Positions 44,795 to 54,073 of a stretch of 64,000 bases of DNA are shown piece after piece. The notes under the pieces were generated by a model, which was not told where the DNA came from, made no database searches, and saw nothing but the letters and a program-made list of their open reading frames with translations. The stretch is from Candidatus Obscuribacter phosphatis (lineage in GTDB: Bacteria > Cyanobacteriota > Vampirovibrionia > Obscuribacterales > Obscuribacteraceae). The stretch spans positions 2,369,882 to 2,433,881 of the forward strand of contig MOYA01000001.1 in NCBI GenBank assembly GCA_001899315.1, written 5' to 3'. The translations under genes and the position numbers were made by a program. Position 1 is the stretch's first letter; each line of letters begins with the position of its first letter.

Positions 44795-46321
44795 TCAAAG
44801 ATTGACCAAGAGCGGAGTTAAAAAGCCTCGTATGAGATTACGGCGAATATAACCCGCCGCAATGCACACATCAAACAAACTATCCCCAGTACCCAAGCTG
44901 GAATCGAGGCTAGCTGCATCCGAATCATTTTCAACATCAAGCGGATTCGATAGCAAACCTCGAACCGCCTGAGAGCCCTGCCCATGCCAATCATGGCTGG
45001 TCCGATTAGACTTAGCGAGCGTTTTGTTTCGGTATCTCTCAACTGAAATTATGATCTGGAGATACTTCCTCGAGAAAGACATTCTATTCTTGTTCATAAA
45101 CCCAAGAAACTCTTTGGCACATCTGAGCGCAATCTGAACATTAGCTGTTCTTTCGGCGCATATCTGACATCCGAAAATTTCACAGTCCCTAAGCAGATAA
45201 TCATTAGTTTTTTGCTGCAGCAGAGGTACATCTCTAAGCTTACTTTTCTCCCAGCAATCTAGGTCTGGTCGCTCAAATTCAATCGCATCTCGAATAGAAC
45301 TCTTAAAGCCCTCTGGCTCTGTTTGCCAAAATGAACGATTAGAATCAGTCTGCGAGAATTCTTGATATTTCTCACCAGCGGAGCTTGTAGAAGAGGAAGA
45401 AGATGAATCTTGGTCTTGCGAATTTGTACCTGAATCAAAATCGAAGCTTGCTTCGCCAGATTTCTCATTTCGCGCTTTGAGAAGGCTAACTCCAAGCTTG
45501 GTCAATTGAAACTTAGAACCAGCAATCGCGACAACGAGACCAGAAAGTTCAAGGTCTGTAAGTACTTCGAGCAACTCCCGCTCCGAAATCTCTAGAACGC
45601 GCAGCAGACTATCGTAGCTAAGGTCGCCATCAATTAAAGAGTTCAATACAGACATAGCCGGCTCATTTAAGTCGGTCTCAATTTCATTGGTTTCATGCTT
45701 CAATTCCGGCACGGCCGTATCGGAAGGAAAAGGTGCGGAGGACGCATATACTTTAGACAAGTGCCGCTGAAAATATTCTTCACTCTGAGGCATCTCCCAC
45801 CTAGGAGTAAGCAAACTTCGCTTACAAAAAAGTTCCATAAAATGTAGAGAGCCAATACCTCTAGCAGAAATTCCCCTAGACCTGTTGTTCATATCTATAG
45901 CAGCAAAAACAGAGCGCAGTATGCCCCAGGCAGAGGACTGTCTTACTTCGACCAAAAGAGAGAACTTGGCTGAGCTAATGTATGCGCCCTGCTCAATAAA
46001 CCAAATTGCAGCGAACCAGGCTCGGAGTCTACGCGCACCTTGAAAGAAAGTTCCTGCAGTAACAGAAGACTGTTTGTGACAGTCACTACAACGATAAGTG
46101 CGATTATCAATTCCAATTTTCAAATTCTCAGAAAAGCAGTACTTGCAACAAAGCAAATACTTTGCCTTCATGATCGACAAAAATGCTTCTCTTACAGAAG
46201 CTTCACAAGGGAAAAGAGATTGAAATTCTTTCCACAGCTGCTCAACTAGTTCATCATTACAAGACCAAGCAGCTTCGTCGAGCTCCATTGCCTCCTTCTG
46301 AAAAGACTTATCTTTCCGCAT
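44795..46321 (-). CDS. Transposase-derived zinc-ribbon / winged-helix protein
   Basis: A 508-residue protein. Residues 50-145 look like the N-terminus of IS1595 (ISXO2-like) transposases: a CxxC...CxxC zinc ribbon (CKYC 59-62, CSDC 78-81), SSVTAGTFFQGARRLRAWF, then a helix-turn-helix region ending WGILRSVFAAI. The DDE nuclease domain that should follow is absent. Instead there is a winged-helix-like module near 220-285 (ELLEVLTDLELSGLVVAIAG), an acidic Ser-rich linker and a Cys-rich C-terminal part. GAGG lies nine bases before the ATG. It looks like a domesticated DNA-binding protein, perhaps a regulator. Codon use appears more AT-rich than in the conserved genes. Confidence 0.72.
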   Translation of the reverse strand: MRKDKSFQKEAMELDEAAWSCNDELVEQLWKEFQSLFPCEASVREAFLSIMKAKYLLCCKYCFSENLKIGIDNRTYRCSDCHKQSSVTAGTFFQGARRLRAWFAAIWFIEQGAYISSAKFSLLVEVRQSSAWGILRSVFAAIDMNNRSRGISARGIGSLHFMELFCKRSLLTPRWEMPQSEEYFQRHLSKVYASSAPFPSDTAVPELKHETNEIETDLNEPAMSVLNSLIDGDLSYDSLLRVLEISERELLEVLTDLELSGLVVAIAGSKFQLTKLGVSLLKARNEKSGEASFDFDSGTNSQDQDSSSSSSTSSAGEKYQEFSQTDSNRSFWQTEPEGFKSSIRDAIEFERPDLDCWEKSKLRDVPLLQQKTNDYLLRDCEIFGCQICAERTANVQIALRCAKEFLGFMNKNRMSFSRKYLQIIISVERYRNKTLAKSNRTSHDWHGQGSQAVRGLLSNPLDVENDSDAASLDSSLGTGDSLFDVCIAAGYIRRNLIRGFLTPLLVNL

Positions 46322-46335
46322 GGAAAAAAACCTCA

Positions 46336-46360
46336 GTCGGTCATGTCTATATAGACGACC
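46336..46360. promoter_or_regulatory. Small palindrome in the upstream region of the zinc-ribbon gene
   Basis: The 12-bp perfect palindrome GTCTATATAGAC lies about 25 bp before the ATG at 46321, within GGTC/GACC flanks offset by one base. The central TATATA could be a -10 box, with TTGAAC about 21 bases upstream. An operator overlapping the promoter is possible but unproven. Confidence 0.35.
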
Positions 46361-46392
46361 AAATCGAGAAAAAAGTTCAAAAAATGCAGATT

Positions 46393-46430
46393 AATTTGTA
46401 AGCTTATCGATATCGATAGGCTTACAAATT
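46393..46430. promoter_or_regulatory. 38-bp near-perfect palindrome
   Basis: Arms AATTTGTAAGC and GCTTACAAATT flank a core, TATCGATATCGATA, that is itself self-complementary. Eighteen of nineteen base pairs are Watson-Crick and one is T-G. It sits between the stop of the gene at 46476 and the start of the zinc-ribbon gene. No T-run follows directly, so an operator or recombination site is as likely as a terminator. Confidence 0.7.
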
Positions 46431-46475
46431 CTCAAACTTGAAATTCATAAAATCAAAGGCAGCCTATACCTGCCG

Positions 46476-47201
46476 TTACCGAAGCCGAGAGAACTCACTC
46501 TTCGCGTGCTTGTAGATGCTCTTTCGCAATCTCTCCATATTCTTTAAATCATCTAAAAGTGCCTGCGAAGCAGTGGCAATCGCCATGTTCTCATATTTCG
46601 GACCAACGCAAACTGCCTTCACCTTTGCAAGCTTGTCCCCTAGAGTACCAGATATAGACTTAAGATTATTAAATTCATCGCTCAAATCACTACTTAGAGT
46701 TTCAGGCAATGATAGCGATTGACACTCTTGTTGAAGATGCGGAACTAAATAATCCATCTGACCGACAAAATAATCTACCCATTTCTTTCTAGGCGGCAGC
46801 AGCGCTCCAGTATCAATGATGCCCGTCCCGTTAACAGGGGTCAGAATAATTGGACCGACAGCATCTGGTCCACCGCAAAAGACCTGGTCAGGTTGCTGAA
46901 CCTCACAAAACAATGACCACGCAGAATCTTTCAAATGATGTAGGGTATCTCCTAACTCCTTCAAACTTGATTCGACAGCCAACTCAGACGCCTTAATCTG
47001 CCCCTTTAGCGCCTTTGGACTAGCAGGAGCAGAAGATACACCAGACTCTTGATAGTAACTCTTGGTCGCTTCCGCAGAAACAGGACCAAAGGAAGACATA
47101 GATAGAAGAATCAGACAGTAACTAAATACAAAAGTCAACCTAGAAAAACAAAGCAACTCTCTAGAGGTAGAGGCTCTACTGGCAGAGCAATTCTCAATCA
47201 T
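46476..47201 (-). CDS. Secreted protein of unknown function, helical
   Basis: A 241-residue protein with a long n-region, a hydrophobic core (LTFVFSYCLILLSMSSFG) and a likely cleavage near PVSAEA. The mature part is helical, with LKGQIKASELAVESSLKELG and a C-terminal helix (LLDDLKNMERLRKSIYKHAK); three or four cysteines could form disulphides. AAAGGA lies upstream of the ATG at 47201, which follows the previous stop by five bases, so it is in an operon with the membrane protein gene. No family is recognised. Confidence 0.65.
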   Translation of the reverse strand: MIENCSASRASTSRELLCFSRLTFVFSYCLILLSMSSFGPVSAEATKSYYQESGVSSAPASPKALKGQIKASELAVESSLKELGDTLHHLKDSAWSLFCEVQQPDQVFCGGPDAVGPIILTPVNGTGIIDTGALLPPRKKWVDYFVGQMDYLVPHLQQECQSLSLPETLSSDLSDEFNNLKSISGTLGDKLAKVKAVCVGPKYENMAIATASQALLDDLKNMERLRKSIYKHAKSEFSRLR

Positions 47202-47206
47202 CGCAA

Positions 47207-48115
47207 TCAGTTCCTTTCGAGAGTATCTTTCTCTTTCGAGTTCTCTGCAACATTAATACTAATGCCATTATCACTTATACTGGCACCTTCACTCGCACCT
47301 TCAAGGGACCTTAAGGTCTCAAAGACTTCCGATTCAGAAAGAGGCTTCGAAGAGCGCATTCTAAGTTTCTCATCGAAAGCCTTGACTTCCAACTCTTCAT
47401 CAAGTAGCTTTTCCTGCTCGAGAAGAGAATTCTTTAAAATCTGCCTATACATACTAGCTCTCGCCAAACTAACGATCATATAAGCAGGCACAGCACCAAT
47501 CAAAAAGACCAAGCCACCAAGAGCGGTGACAACCAACAATATCAATTCTGTAAGCAATACCCTAACCATCTGTCCCTTGGTTACTTCATTGCTCGCTCGA
47601 AAGGACTCTATAGGACCCATCCCGCGATCGACAATAAAGTACTCATAAAAGCGAAATGACAAATCTATCCAGATTCCGGGAAAGATGAAGCAAAGATATG
47701 CTGGTAGACGAATGGTGCGCATGATGAAACTTGCCACCAAAAACTGCCAAAAGTAACGCCAGCACTTGGACAAATCGGCAGGGGTTGGAGTCTCTCCTTC
47801 TAAGACTCTCAGCGAAACACGAAGGAGACCCATCTGCAAGATCGGCGCAAAAATGAAACCTGAAATCAACTGAGCGAAGATTAGGAATCCATACAGGTAC
47901 CAAGGAATTGTGTACTTAACCAACTGAGCAGCAAAAATAGCCAACCCCGGTAAAGCCATCAAAGCTGTACATAGCCAGTAAATGCAAAGGACGGCAAAGA
48001 ATGGCAAGAATGAGTTGATCATTCCGCGCCACCCTTCCAGCAAACACTGCTCGATGGAGAATCTAGCTGGTATCTTTGGCGGTGTATCAGTTCTAGGAAT
48101 AGGACTATTGGTCAT
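47207..48115 (-). CDS. Polytopic membrane protein, DUF975/YciC-like
   Basis: From ATG 48115 this is a 302-residue protein with five or six transmembrane segments. FSIEQCLLEGWRGMINSF and GLLRVSLRVLEGETPTPADL recall DUF975/YciC-type integral membrane proteins, which have an N-terminal amphipathic helix and a paired-helix core. The role of these families is largely unknown. The C-terminal 60 residues are charged and cytoplasmic. It is the first gene of a pair with the secreted protein at 46476, possibly as an export or envelope partner. Confidence 0.65.
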   Translation of the reverse strand: MTNSPIPRTDTPPKIPARFSIEQCLLEGWRGMINSFLPFFAVLCIYWLCTALMALPGLAIFAAQLVKYTIPWYLYGFLIFAQLISGFIFAPILQMGLLRVSLRVLEGETPTPADLSKCWRYFWQFLVASFIMRTIRLPAYLCFIFPGIWIDLSFRFYEYFIVDRGMGPIESFRASNEVTKGQMVRVLLTELILLVVTALGGLVFLIGAVPAYMIVSLARASMYRQILKNSLLEQEKLLDEELEVKAFDEKLRMRSSKPLSESEVFETLRSLEGASEGASISDNGISINVAENSKEKDTLERN

Positions 48116-48293
48116 GGAACAAGCTGTCTCCAATTAGGATGATTTCTATCAATATGAATTATCTCAAGATGCATCAGATACATGAACCATGTCAAACAAA
48201 CTACCGCTTCAAAAAACAAGGTATCAAAGTATCCCCCCAAAACTACGTATCAAAAAACCACAAGACACCTAGAAAACTTACGCATACCAAAGA

Positions 48294-50588
48294 CTAACGA
48301 ACCAAGGAACCTGAGGCTGAATCAGGAAGGGCTTTGAGCAATTCACCCCAGAGGAAGCCCTGACCATAGTCGATACCCATTTCGATGAGGACCGGCAAGT
48401 CAGCACGGTCTTCTATCCCTTCTGCGATTATCTGGGCGCCTAAGCTCTTCGCCACATTTGCTAGTCTTCTGAGTAGGCGCGCCTTAGCCGGTTCTGTCGA
48501 CAAGCCAGCCACATACTTGCGATCAACTTTTACTAAATCGGGCTCAAGCAAGATTAGCGTCTCGAGAGAACTGCGCCCAAAGCCAACATCATCCACTGCG
48601 ACAAGTACTCCGGCGTTCTTGAGCGCCGAAACGTGCTCTCGCAGATAAGCGGGTTCACTTATGAATTCTTGTTCTGAAATCTCGATACAAAAACGAATGT
48701 CAGGTCTATCTTTAGGAAATAGGTCGAGCAGCTTATCTACAGGGGTTTCAAGAAGTGTGGATGGAAAAAGGTTGATATGGAAGCGCGTTTGCTGCGCGTT
48801 AAGTGACTTGCCTGAAGTGTCACCATTGCCGTGAGAAACTGCAGGCAATATGACGTTGGGGATATTGGATAAACAAAGACGCAGACATTGCAAGTCAACA
48901 GTGGTGAGAATATTGTTCTCGACACAGATACGGAAGAAATCAGATGGGCTTTCGAAAGCACCATCGGGACCGCGGCTGAGTACCTCGTAACCATCTGTCC
49001 CTTCATCGGCCAGGCGGATAATCGGTTGATAGACCGTACGAAACTCTCTGACATCGAGAAGCTGTTCGACAATATCGCGTTGAGTTATCGAGCGTCCGCG
49101 AGCCTTCTCTGCTTGCGACGAAGACTCTTCGCTGACTGTGACGCGATTTTTTCCGGCTTCTTTGCTGCGTTTGAGCGCGCTACGTGTCAGATTTACGGCT
49201 TCTTGCACAGAAGCGATGCGAGCGGGCAGACTGACCACCCCAATAGAGGCAGTGACAGAGACCTGATCATCTGTACTCTTCATGGGATTATCTGATATCT
49301 CGCAGCGGATTCTCTCAGCGACGCGCATACCGTAAGCCATATTGGTATCAGGTAGAAGAACCAAAAACTCGTCGCCGCCGACTCGAGCCACATGATCAGT
49401 AGGACGCAAGATAGCCAGAACTCGCTTGGCAGTTTCTTTGAGAATGACATCGCCGGTGGTGTGCCCAAGACCTTCGTTCACTTTCTTCAGATTATCGAGA
49501 TTAATGAGCATAGCGATAAGAGCCTCGCCCGAACGACCGGCTCGGTTCTCTTCTATGCGCAGAACTTGCTCGAGACCCCTGACATTAAGGACATCGGTGA
49601 GATAGTCGGCACTGGCAAGTTTCTCGAGTTGAGAAAGAGCACTAGCCAAATCTCGTCTGAGACTGGTTATATCTTCTGAATTGATGTCGAGACGACCATT
49701 TCGATACGGCGCCGCCCCATTGCCCGAAGCTTTTGAACCGTTGCCGTTATTAGAACCATGACCAACTAACGATGCGGCGCTGGCATTTGCGCCGCGAAGT
49801 GAGCTAGATGAACCAGACAAATTGAGACCATCCAAGCCGCCTGCATCGGTTGAGAGACTGCCGTTGGCGCTGCCGCTGCCGGCGCCTGCAAGTGATGACC
49901 GACTGCCTTCCGCACTTGAACCATCCCCTGCGCCGGCGACTGTATTAGAGTCCTCATCGAAGTCTAGATTGCGCCTGTCGCCCAAGAGTTCGACCAGAGC
50001 GAAAACGAAGCTAAAGCAGGCGAAGACAAAGGAAATCAGGGGCAAACTATTGCCGCGAGCCTTCACATCGCCCGAGAAGAAAGCTTGGACGGCACTGGCT
50101 TCTTCCCTCTCCATATTGACGATTCTTTTGAAAATCTGTTCGCTTTCGGTCACTTCGCGGTTAGTGAGCAAAAGAGTGCTGCCTCTATTGGGCTTGTTCT
50201 CAAGGCGGAGTTTCACATCAAGTTCGATCTCGCCCAAGCTGATGGCTATTTCGTTTGATAGACGCCTGACTCTCTCGCTGCGTCCGTATTGACCATTCTC
50301 CAGAGACTGAATAGCGGTCAGATGCAACTTCAGCTCATCCACAGCCTGCTTGTAAAGCGTTAAGTGTTGAACTTCTCCGCTGGCTACATAACGCTGGCTA
50401 TTGAGCAAGACCATAGAATAGGCATTGCCCAGGGTCTGAAGCTCCTTCACGGCAGTCTGTCTTGTCTCGAGCCAATGGTCGCCGTGGTACTGACCAAAGC
50501 CCATCATAGATAAAAGAGTAGAAATCGCCAACAAGAAGAAGGCGACTGCCAGGCAAACTAAGGTCTTCTTTTCGGCGGAATTTCCCAT
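48294..50588 (-). CDS. Membrane GGDEF-EAL cyclic di-GMP signalling protein
   Basis: A 764-residue protein with two transmembrane helices (about 10-30 and 180-200) around a CHASE3-like helical sensor. A Gly/Ser/Asn-rich linker (about 215-300) follows. The GGDEF domain near 325-490 keeps RVGGDEFLVLLPD and should make c-di-GMP. The EAL domain near 510-755 reads EVL in place of EAL but keeps NLFPSTLLE, IEISEQEF, VDDVGFGRSSLETL and AEGIEDRADL, so it may still degrade c-di-GMP. Which activity dominates cannot be told. The next gene downstream on the same strand is the Ser/Thr kinase. Confidence 0.92.
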   Translation of the reverse strand: MGNSAEKKTLVCLAVAFFLLAISTLLSMMGFGQYHGDHWLETRQTAVKELQTLGNAYSMVLLNSQRYVASGEVQHLTLYKQAVDELKLHLTAIQSLENGQYGRSERVRRLSNEIAISLGEIELDVKLRLENKPNRGSTLLLTNREVTESEQIFKRIVNMEREEASAVQAFFSGDVKARGNSLPLISFVFACFSFVFALVELLGDRRNLDFDEDSNTVAGAGDGSSAEGSRSSLAGAGSGSANGSLSTDAGGLDGLNLSGSSSSLRGANASAASLVGHGSNNGNGSKASGNGAAPYRNGRLDINSEDITSLRRDLASALSQLEKLASADYLTDVLNVRGLEQVLRIEENRAGRSGEALIAMLINLDNLKKVNEGLGHTTGDVILKETAKRVLAILRPTDHVARVGGDEFLVLLPDTNMAYGMRVAERIRCEISDNPMKSTDDQVSVTASIGVVSLPARIASVQEAVNLTRSALKRSKEAGKNRVTVSEESSSQAEKARGRSITQRDIVEQLLDVREFRTVYQPIIRLADEGTDGYEVLSRGPDGAFESPSDFFRICVENNILTTVDLQCLRLCLSNIPNVILPAVSHGNGDTSGKSLNAQQTRFHINLFPSTLLETPVDKLLDLFPKDRPDIRFCIEISEQEFISEPAYLREHVSALKNAGVLVAVDDVGFGRSSLETLILLEPDLVKVDRKYVAGLSTEPAKARLLRRLANVAKSLGAQIIAEGIEDRADLPVLIEMGIDYGQGFLWGELLKALPDSASGSLVR

Positions 50589-50713
50589 CTGGATGTTTGT
50601 GCCCTTCTCGGATATCGAGAAGTCTCCTGCGGCAAGATAGCGGCTGATAAATGCAAAACCGTGAAACCACCTAATTCATACACAGATTTGATAAGAACTA
50701 ATCGTTTCGGCTA

Positions 50714-50759
50714 CAGTTCAAGGTCCGGGCGCCTGCAGTTCAAGGTCCGGTCGCCTACA
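50714..50759. repeat. 21-bp direct repeat, two copies
   Basis: The unit cagttcaaggtccgg followed by a GCGCCT/TCGCCT variant occurs twice in tandem, reaching into the stop region of the kinase gene. No function is evident. Confidence 0.7.
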
Positions 50760-53700
50760 GCCCTGAACTGACCGGCATAGGCTGTTCGACAACCTTCACA
50801 TCGGGGCGAGCCTTCTTAAAGGTTGATATCTCGTCGGCAGTTAACTTGCAACCGTAAAGATGGAGCTGTTTCAAGCTAGACAAGCCAGCCAACTTGGTCA
50901 AACCTTTGGCAGTCATATCTGTCTCAGAAAGATCTAGCGTGTTTAGATTTGGATACTTTGCCAGGACTTCTACCACGCTATCGCCTAGCTTATTGCCCGC
51001 TAAATTGAGACTAACCAGAGAAGGCAGACCGGCAAGGCTGACCAATGCCGGTGCCGCCTTATCGGTCAAGCCAGTGCGCGCCAGCCCCAAAAGGACAAGC
51101 AAGCGACATTTAGCCAGCTCAGAGATTGCGGCATCATCCAGTTTCAGCCCGGTCAATTGCAGGGCCTTTAGTTTGCTATAGCGAGCGAAATACTTCAGAC
51201 TCTTTGCACTAACACCGGTCCCCGAGTAATCCAAACCCACGATAAATTCCAGCTTGGTGAGGGGAGCCACACTAGCATCGGTAAATCCAGGATTATCGAC
51301 CAGATACAAGTTGTTAAGGTTCTTGAAACCAGCAATAGTTTTGGTATAGGTATCATCGATACTGCAATTTTTCAGACTAAGCAGATAAAGCCTAGTCATC
51401 GGTACTCGTGCCAGCCCAGCCGGGCTTATCTCCGAATCTACCAAAGAAAGTTCGGTGAGCATGGCGTTATTTGCCAAATAAGAAAGTCCGCGGTCGGTAA
51501 TCTTTTCTTTCATACGAATGAAAGTCAGATTAGGATTACGTTTAATCTTGAAGGCAATTTCGTCATCGGCGGTATGGTCTTCTATAACCTTTTCGCTGTC
51601 GATATCGATGACCCGCTTAACCACAGGCGCTGGCGCAGGCTCGATGTTCTTGGCACTAGGTTGCGGACTGGAAAAATGCTGCACTAAGAAGATAACCGCA
51701 GCCAATCCGACCAGACAAAATATTGCCGCTGCCGCAACAATCAGAACCAGACCGGTTCGATTTGTCTTGACCAGAGCCACCTCGACTACATCATCGTCAG
51801 ATCTGGAGCCCGCCAGCCCCGATTCAGACTGCACTGAACCAACTTGCTCAGCGTAGCGTCCATAGCCCCCCTCGACCGGCGCCGGTAAGCGAGATCCTTG
51901 GGTTTGATTGAGGGCTTGAGAAGCCGGTACCGGCAAATAAATAGAGGGTTCGGAATAATACTGCCCAGTAACACTTTTTGATTGGGGGACCGGATCGAAA
52001 TCAAGCCCAGCCAAAGATATAGATGTAAGCTCAGTAACCATCTGCGATAGAGCCGTAGAAAGCGGCGGTGAAGTGAGCTGGCTAATCTGTATCGAGACTT
52101 GGTCGCCCAAACGCGGCGCCACCACCCCCGGTGGCAAAGCCATCACCCCGAGTTGGCAGGCTATGGCAATCAAATCTTGCCTTAACTCCTGTGCTGACTG
52201 ATAGCGGTCCTCAGGTTCTTTAGCCATGCAGCGCAAAACACAAGCTTCCAACTCGGCAGGAAAATTGAGACCAAGAGAAGCCTCACGCAAGCTCAAGGGT
52301 TTCTCGGAAAGATGTTTGTCCATGGTGACAAGCTTGTTTTCGCCTACAAAAGGCGGTGCCCCCGTCAAGCACATGTACATAACACAGCCAAAAGAATAGA
52401 GATCAGAACGGTTATCGACTCTAACGCTGCGAATTTGTTCGGGGCTCATATAGAGCGGCGTACCGAGAGCCTCACCGGTACGAGTCAAATCTTGAATGGT
52501 ATTGTCATCGATATCACGCAGCTTGGCGATGCCAAAGTCGAGTAATTTGACCTGCACCCCTCCGGTCGGCTTGACCGCCAGCATAACGTTGCTTGGCTTG
52601 ATGTCGCGATGCACGACGCCATGGCTATGTGCTAGTGCCAGAGGCTCAAGCATAGAGATAAAGATCGGCAAGGCTTCTTCTAACTTCAGCACCGAGCCCT
52701 GAGAATTCTTGACCAGGTCGGCAAGCGTAAGACCTTCTACGTACTCCATGACCATATAGGGTCGTTCTTCGCTATCGATACCAAAGTCATTGATGGCAAC
52801 AATGCCTGGATGATCGAGAGAGGCTGCGGCTTTAGCTTCTTGGTGAAAACGCAGGCGTGCTTTGGGCGAGGCAAACTTGTTCTTCATCATCTTGATGGCG
52901 ACGATTCGATCAAGAAAGACCTGGCGCGCTTGATAGATGACGCCCATACCGCCGGCGCCTAAAACCCCCAGCAGATCGTATTTTCCAAGATAGTTGGTAC
53001 CGACTAGTTCGTCCGGCTCATCCTGGCTAGGACCGGCGATGGCGCCCGGCGAAACAGGCACTCTCTCTCCGGCGGGAGAAAGCTTCTCATGAGAATCGAC
53101 GCTATCAGAGAGGTTCCCCATACGGCTGGTTTCCAAATTGCCAACATTGATTTCGATCGAAACAAAAGTTTTGTCGACTTCGGGCAGTTCAGGTGAGGGC
53201 AAAGCTTGTCCCGCCAAATAGACCCGTCCAGAGCTGGATGATGGCGGCTCCAGCGCCGTTTGCTTAACTGTGCTGACTTTCTGCCGAGGTGAGACAAAAT
53301 TCTCTACTGAACTACCTGCAGCCCCCATTATTGAACTACCTGCAGCTCCCCCTACAGAACGACCCGCCGGACTCCCTCCCGGACTATCAACAGAAACTTC
53401 TTTTGATATACCCATCTTTTCAGCATCGGCATCAGAAAGCTTTACAGCACAGGCATCGCCGGCTTCGGAAAAAAGATTAGCAGCATCGGGTAAACCAGAT
53501 TGTCGTTTAGCTAGCCCAGTTTGAGATTTAGCTATATCTGATTGAGATTTAGCTAAAGCAGGAGGTCTCGGAGCCGGAGGCGGCAATACAAAACCTTCCG
53601 GTATAACCGGGATCAGTGCATTCTGATCAGGTGCCGAGTTTTCATTCTGAATCTGGGACTGAGGCCCGGGCTTAAATAATCCGCCCTGGCTTGACCTTAA

Positions 53701-53826
53701 TTGAGCCGACTTCTTCTGAGACTCCAAAGCATCCAGAGACTGGTCAACAGCATCAACAGCCTTAAGGGGTTGTCCCCCTAACTGCTCTGAACCAGAGCTG
53801 CCGCCGGTCTGCAAATTATCAGTCAT
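50755..53826 (-). CDS. Membrane Ser/Thr protein kinase with extracytoplasmic leucine-rich repeats
   Basis: A 1,023-residue Hanks-type kinase. The first 275 residues are low-complexity. The kinase domain (about 280-545) has the Gly loop VLGAGGMGVIYQA, the Lys in VAIKMMKNK, HRDIKPSNVML, DFGIAK and GTPLYMSPEQI, so it should be active. A linker leads to one transmembrane helix near 695-720 (VAAAAIFCLVGLAAVIFLVQ). The outer part (about 750-1010) has about ten leucine-rich repeats such as LTELSLVDSEISPAGL and LNTLDLSETDMTAKGLTKL. The layout is that of a receptor kinase. Ligand and substrates are unknown. Confidence 0.93.
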   Translation of the reverse strand: MTDNLQTGGSSGSEQLGGQPLKAVDAVDQSLDALESQKKSAQLRSSQGGLFKPGPQSQIQNENSAPDQNALIPVIPEGFVLPPPAPRPPALAKSQSDIAKSQTGLAKRQSGLPDAANLFSEAGDACAVKLSDADAEKMGISKEVSVDSPGGSPAGRSVGGAAGSSIMGAAGSSVENFVSPRQKVSTVKQTALEPPSSSSGRVYLAGQALPSPELPEVDKTFVSIEINVGNLETSRMGNLSDSVDSHEKLSPAGERVPVSPGAIAGPSQDEPDELVGTNYLGKYDLLGVLGAGGMGVIYQARQVFLDRIVAIKMMKNKFASPKARLRFHQEAKAAASLDHPGIVAINDFGIDSEERPYMVMEYVEGLTLADLVKNSQGSVLKLEEALPIFISMLEPLALAHSHGVVHRDIKPSNVMLAVKPTGGVQVKLLDFGIAKLRDIDDNTIQDLTRTGEALGTPLYMSPEQIRSVRVDNRSDLYSFGCVMYMCLTGAPPFVGENKLVTMDKHLSEKPLSLREASLGLNFPAELEACVLRCMAKEPEDRYQSAQELRQDLIAIACQLGVMALPPGVVAPRLGDQVSIQISQLTSPPLSTALSQMVTELTSISLAGLDFDPVPQSKSVTGQYYSEPSIYLPVPASQALNQTQGSRLPAPVEGGYGRYAEQVGSVQSESGLAGSRSDDDVVEVALVKTNRTGLVLIVAAAAIFCLVGLAAVIFLVQHFSSPQPSAKNIEPAPAPVVKRVIDIDSEKVIEDHTADDEIAFKIKRNPNLTFIRMKEKITDRGLSYLANNAMLTELSLVDSEISPAGLARVPMTRLYLLSLKNCSIDDTYTKTIAGFKNLNNLYLVDNPGFTDASVAPLTKLEFIVGLDYSGTGVSAKSLKYFARYSKLKALQLTGLKLDDAAISELAKCRLLVLLGLARTGLTDKAAPALVSLAGLPSLVSLNLAGNKLGDSVVEVLAKYPNLNTLDLSETDMTAKGLTKLAGLSSLKQLHLYGCKLTADEISTFKKARPDVKVVEQPMPVSSGL

Positions 53827-53939
53827 TAGCCTGCTTTGTCACTAGCCCCAAGAGTCTATCTTAAAGACACGATACCACAGGCAGTGCTTATCAGAAAGTC
53901 CCCTCGATTTTATAAGACGCTCAACAGCTCAAAAGACTT

Positions 53940-53966
53940 GAGAGATTGAGAGATTGAGAGATTGAG
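53940..53966. repeat. 8-bp tandem repeat
   Basis: gagattga repeated about three times between the kinase and glnN genes, next to the glnN terminator. A simple-sequence tract with no evident function. Confidence 0.7.
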
Positions 53967-53989
53967 CTTTGTCGAATCAGAAAAGCAAA

Positions 53990-54028
53990 AAAAAAGAGAA
54001 AGGAAGAGGAGTAATCCCCTCTTCCTTT
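53990..54028 (-). terminator. Rho-independent terminator of glnN
   Basis: An 11-bp stem AAAGGAAGAGG / CCTCTTCCTTT with an eight-base loop. On the minus strand it is followed by CTC and a run of nine T. It lies about 45 bp after the glnN stop. Confidence 0.9.
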
Positions 54029-54073
54029 TAGAATCTACCTATCTGGAGCTAACTTGGAGCACCAGTTTAGTAG

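Noticed and set aside
44795-46321. Intact IS1595-type insertion sequence
   Set aside because: The DDE nuclease domain and terminal inverted repeats were not found; only the N-terminal DNA-binding part matches.
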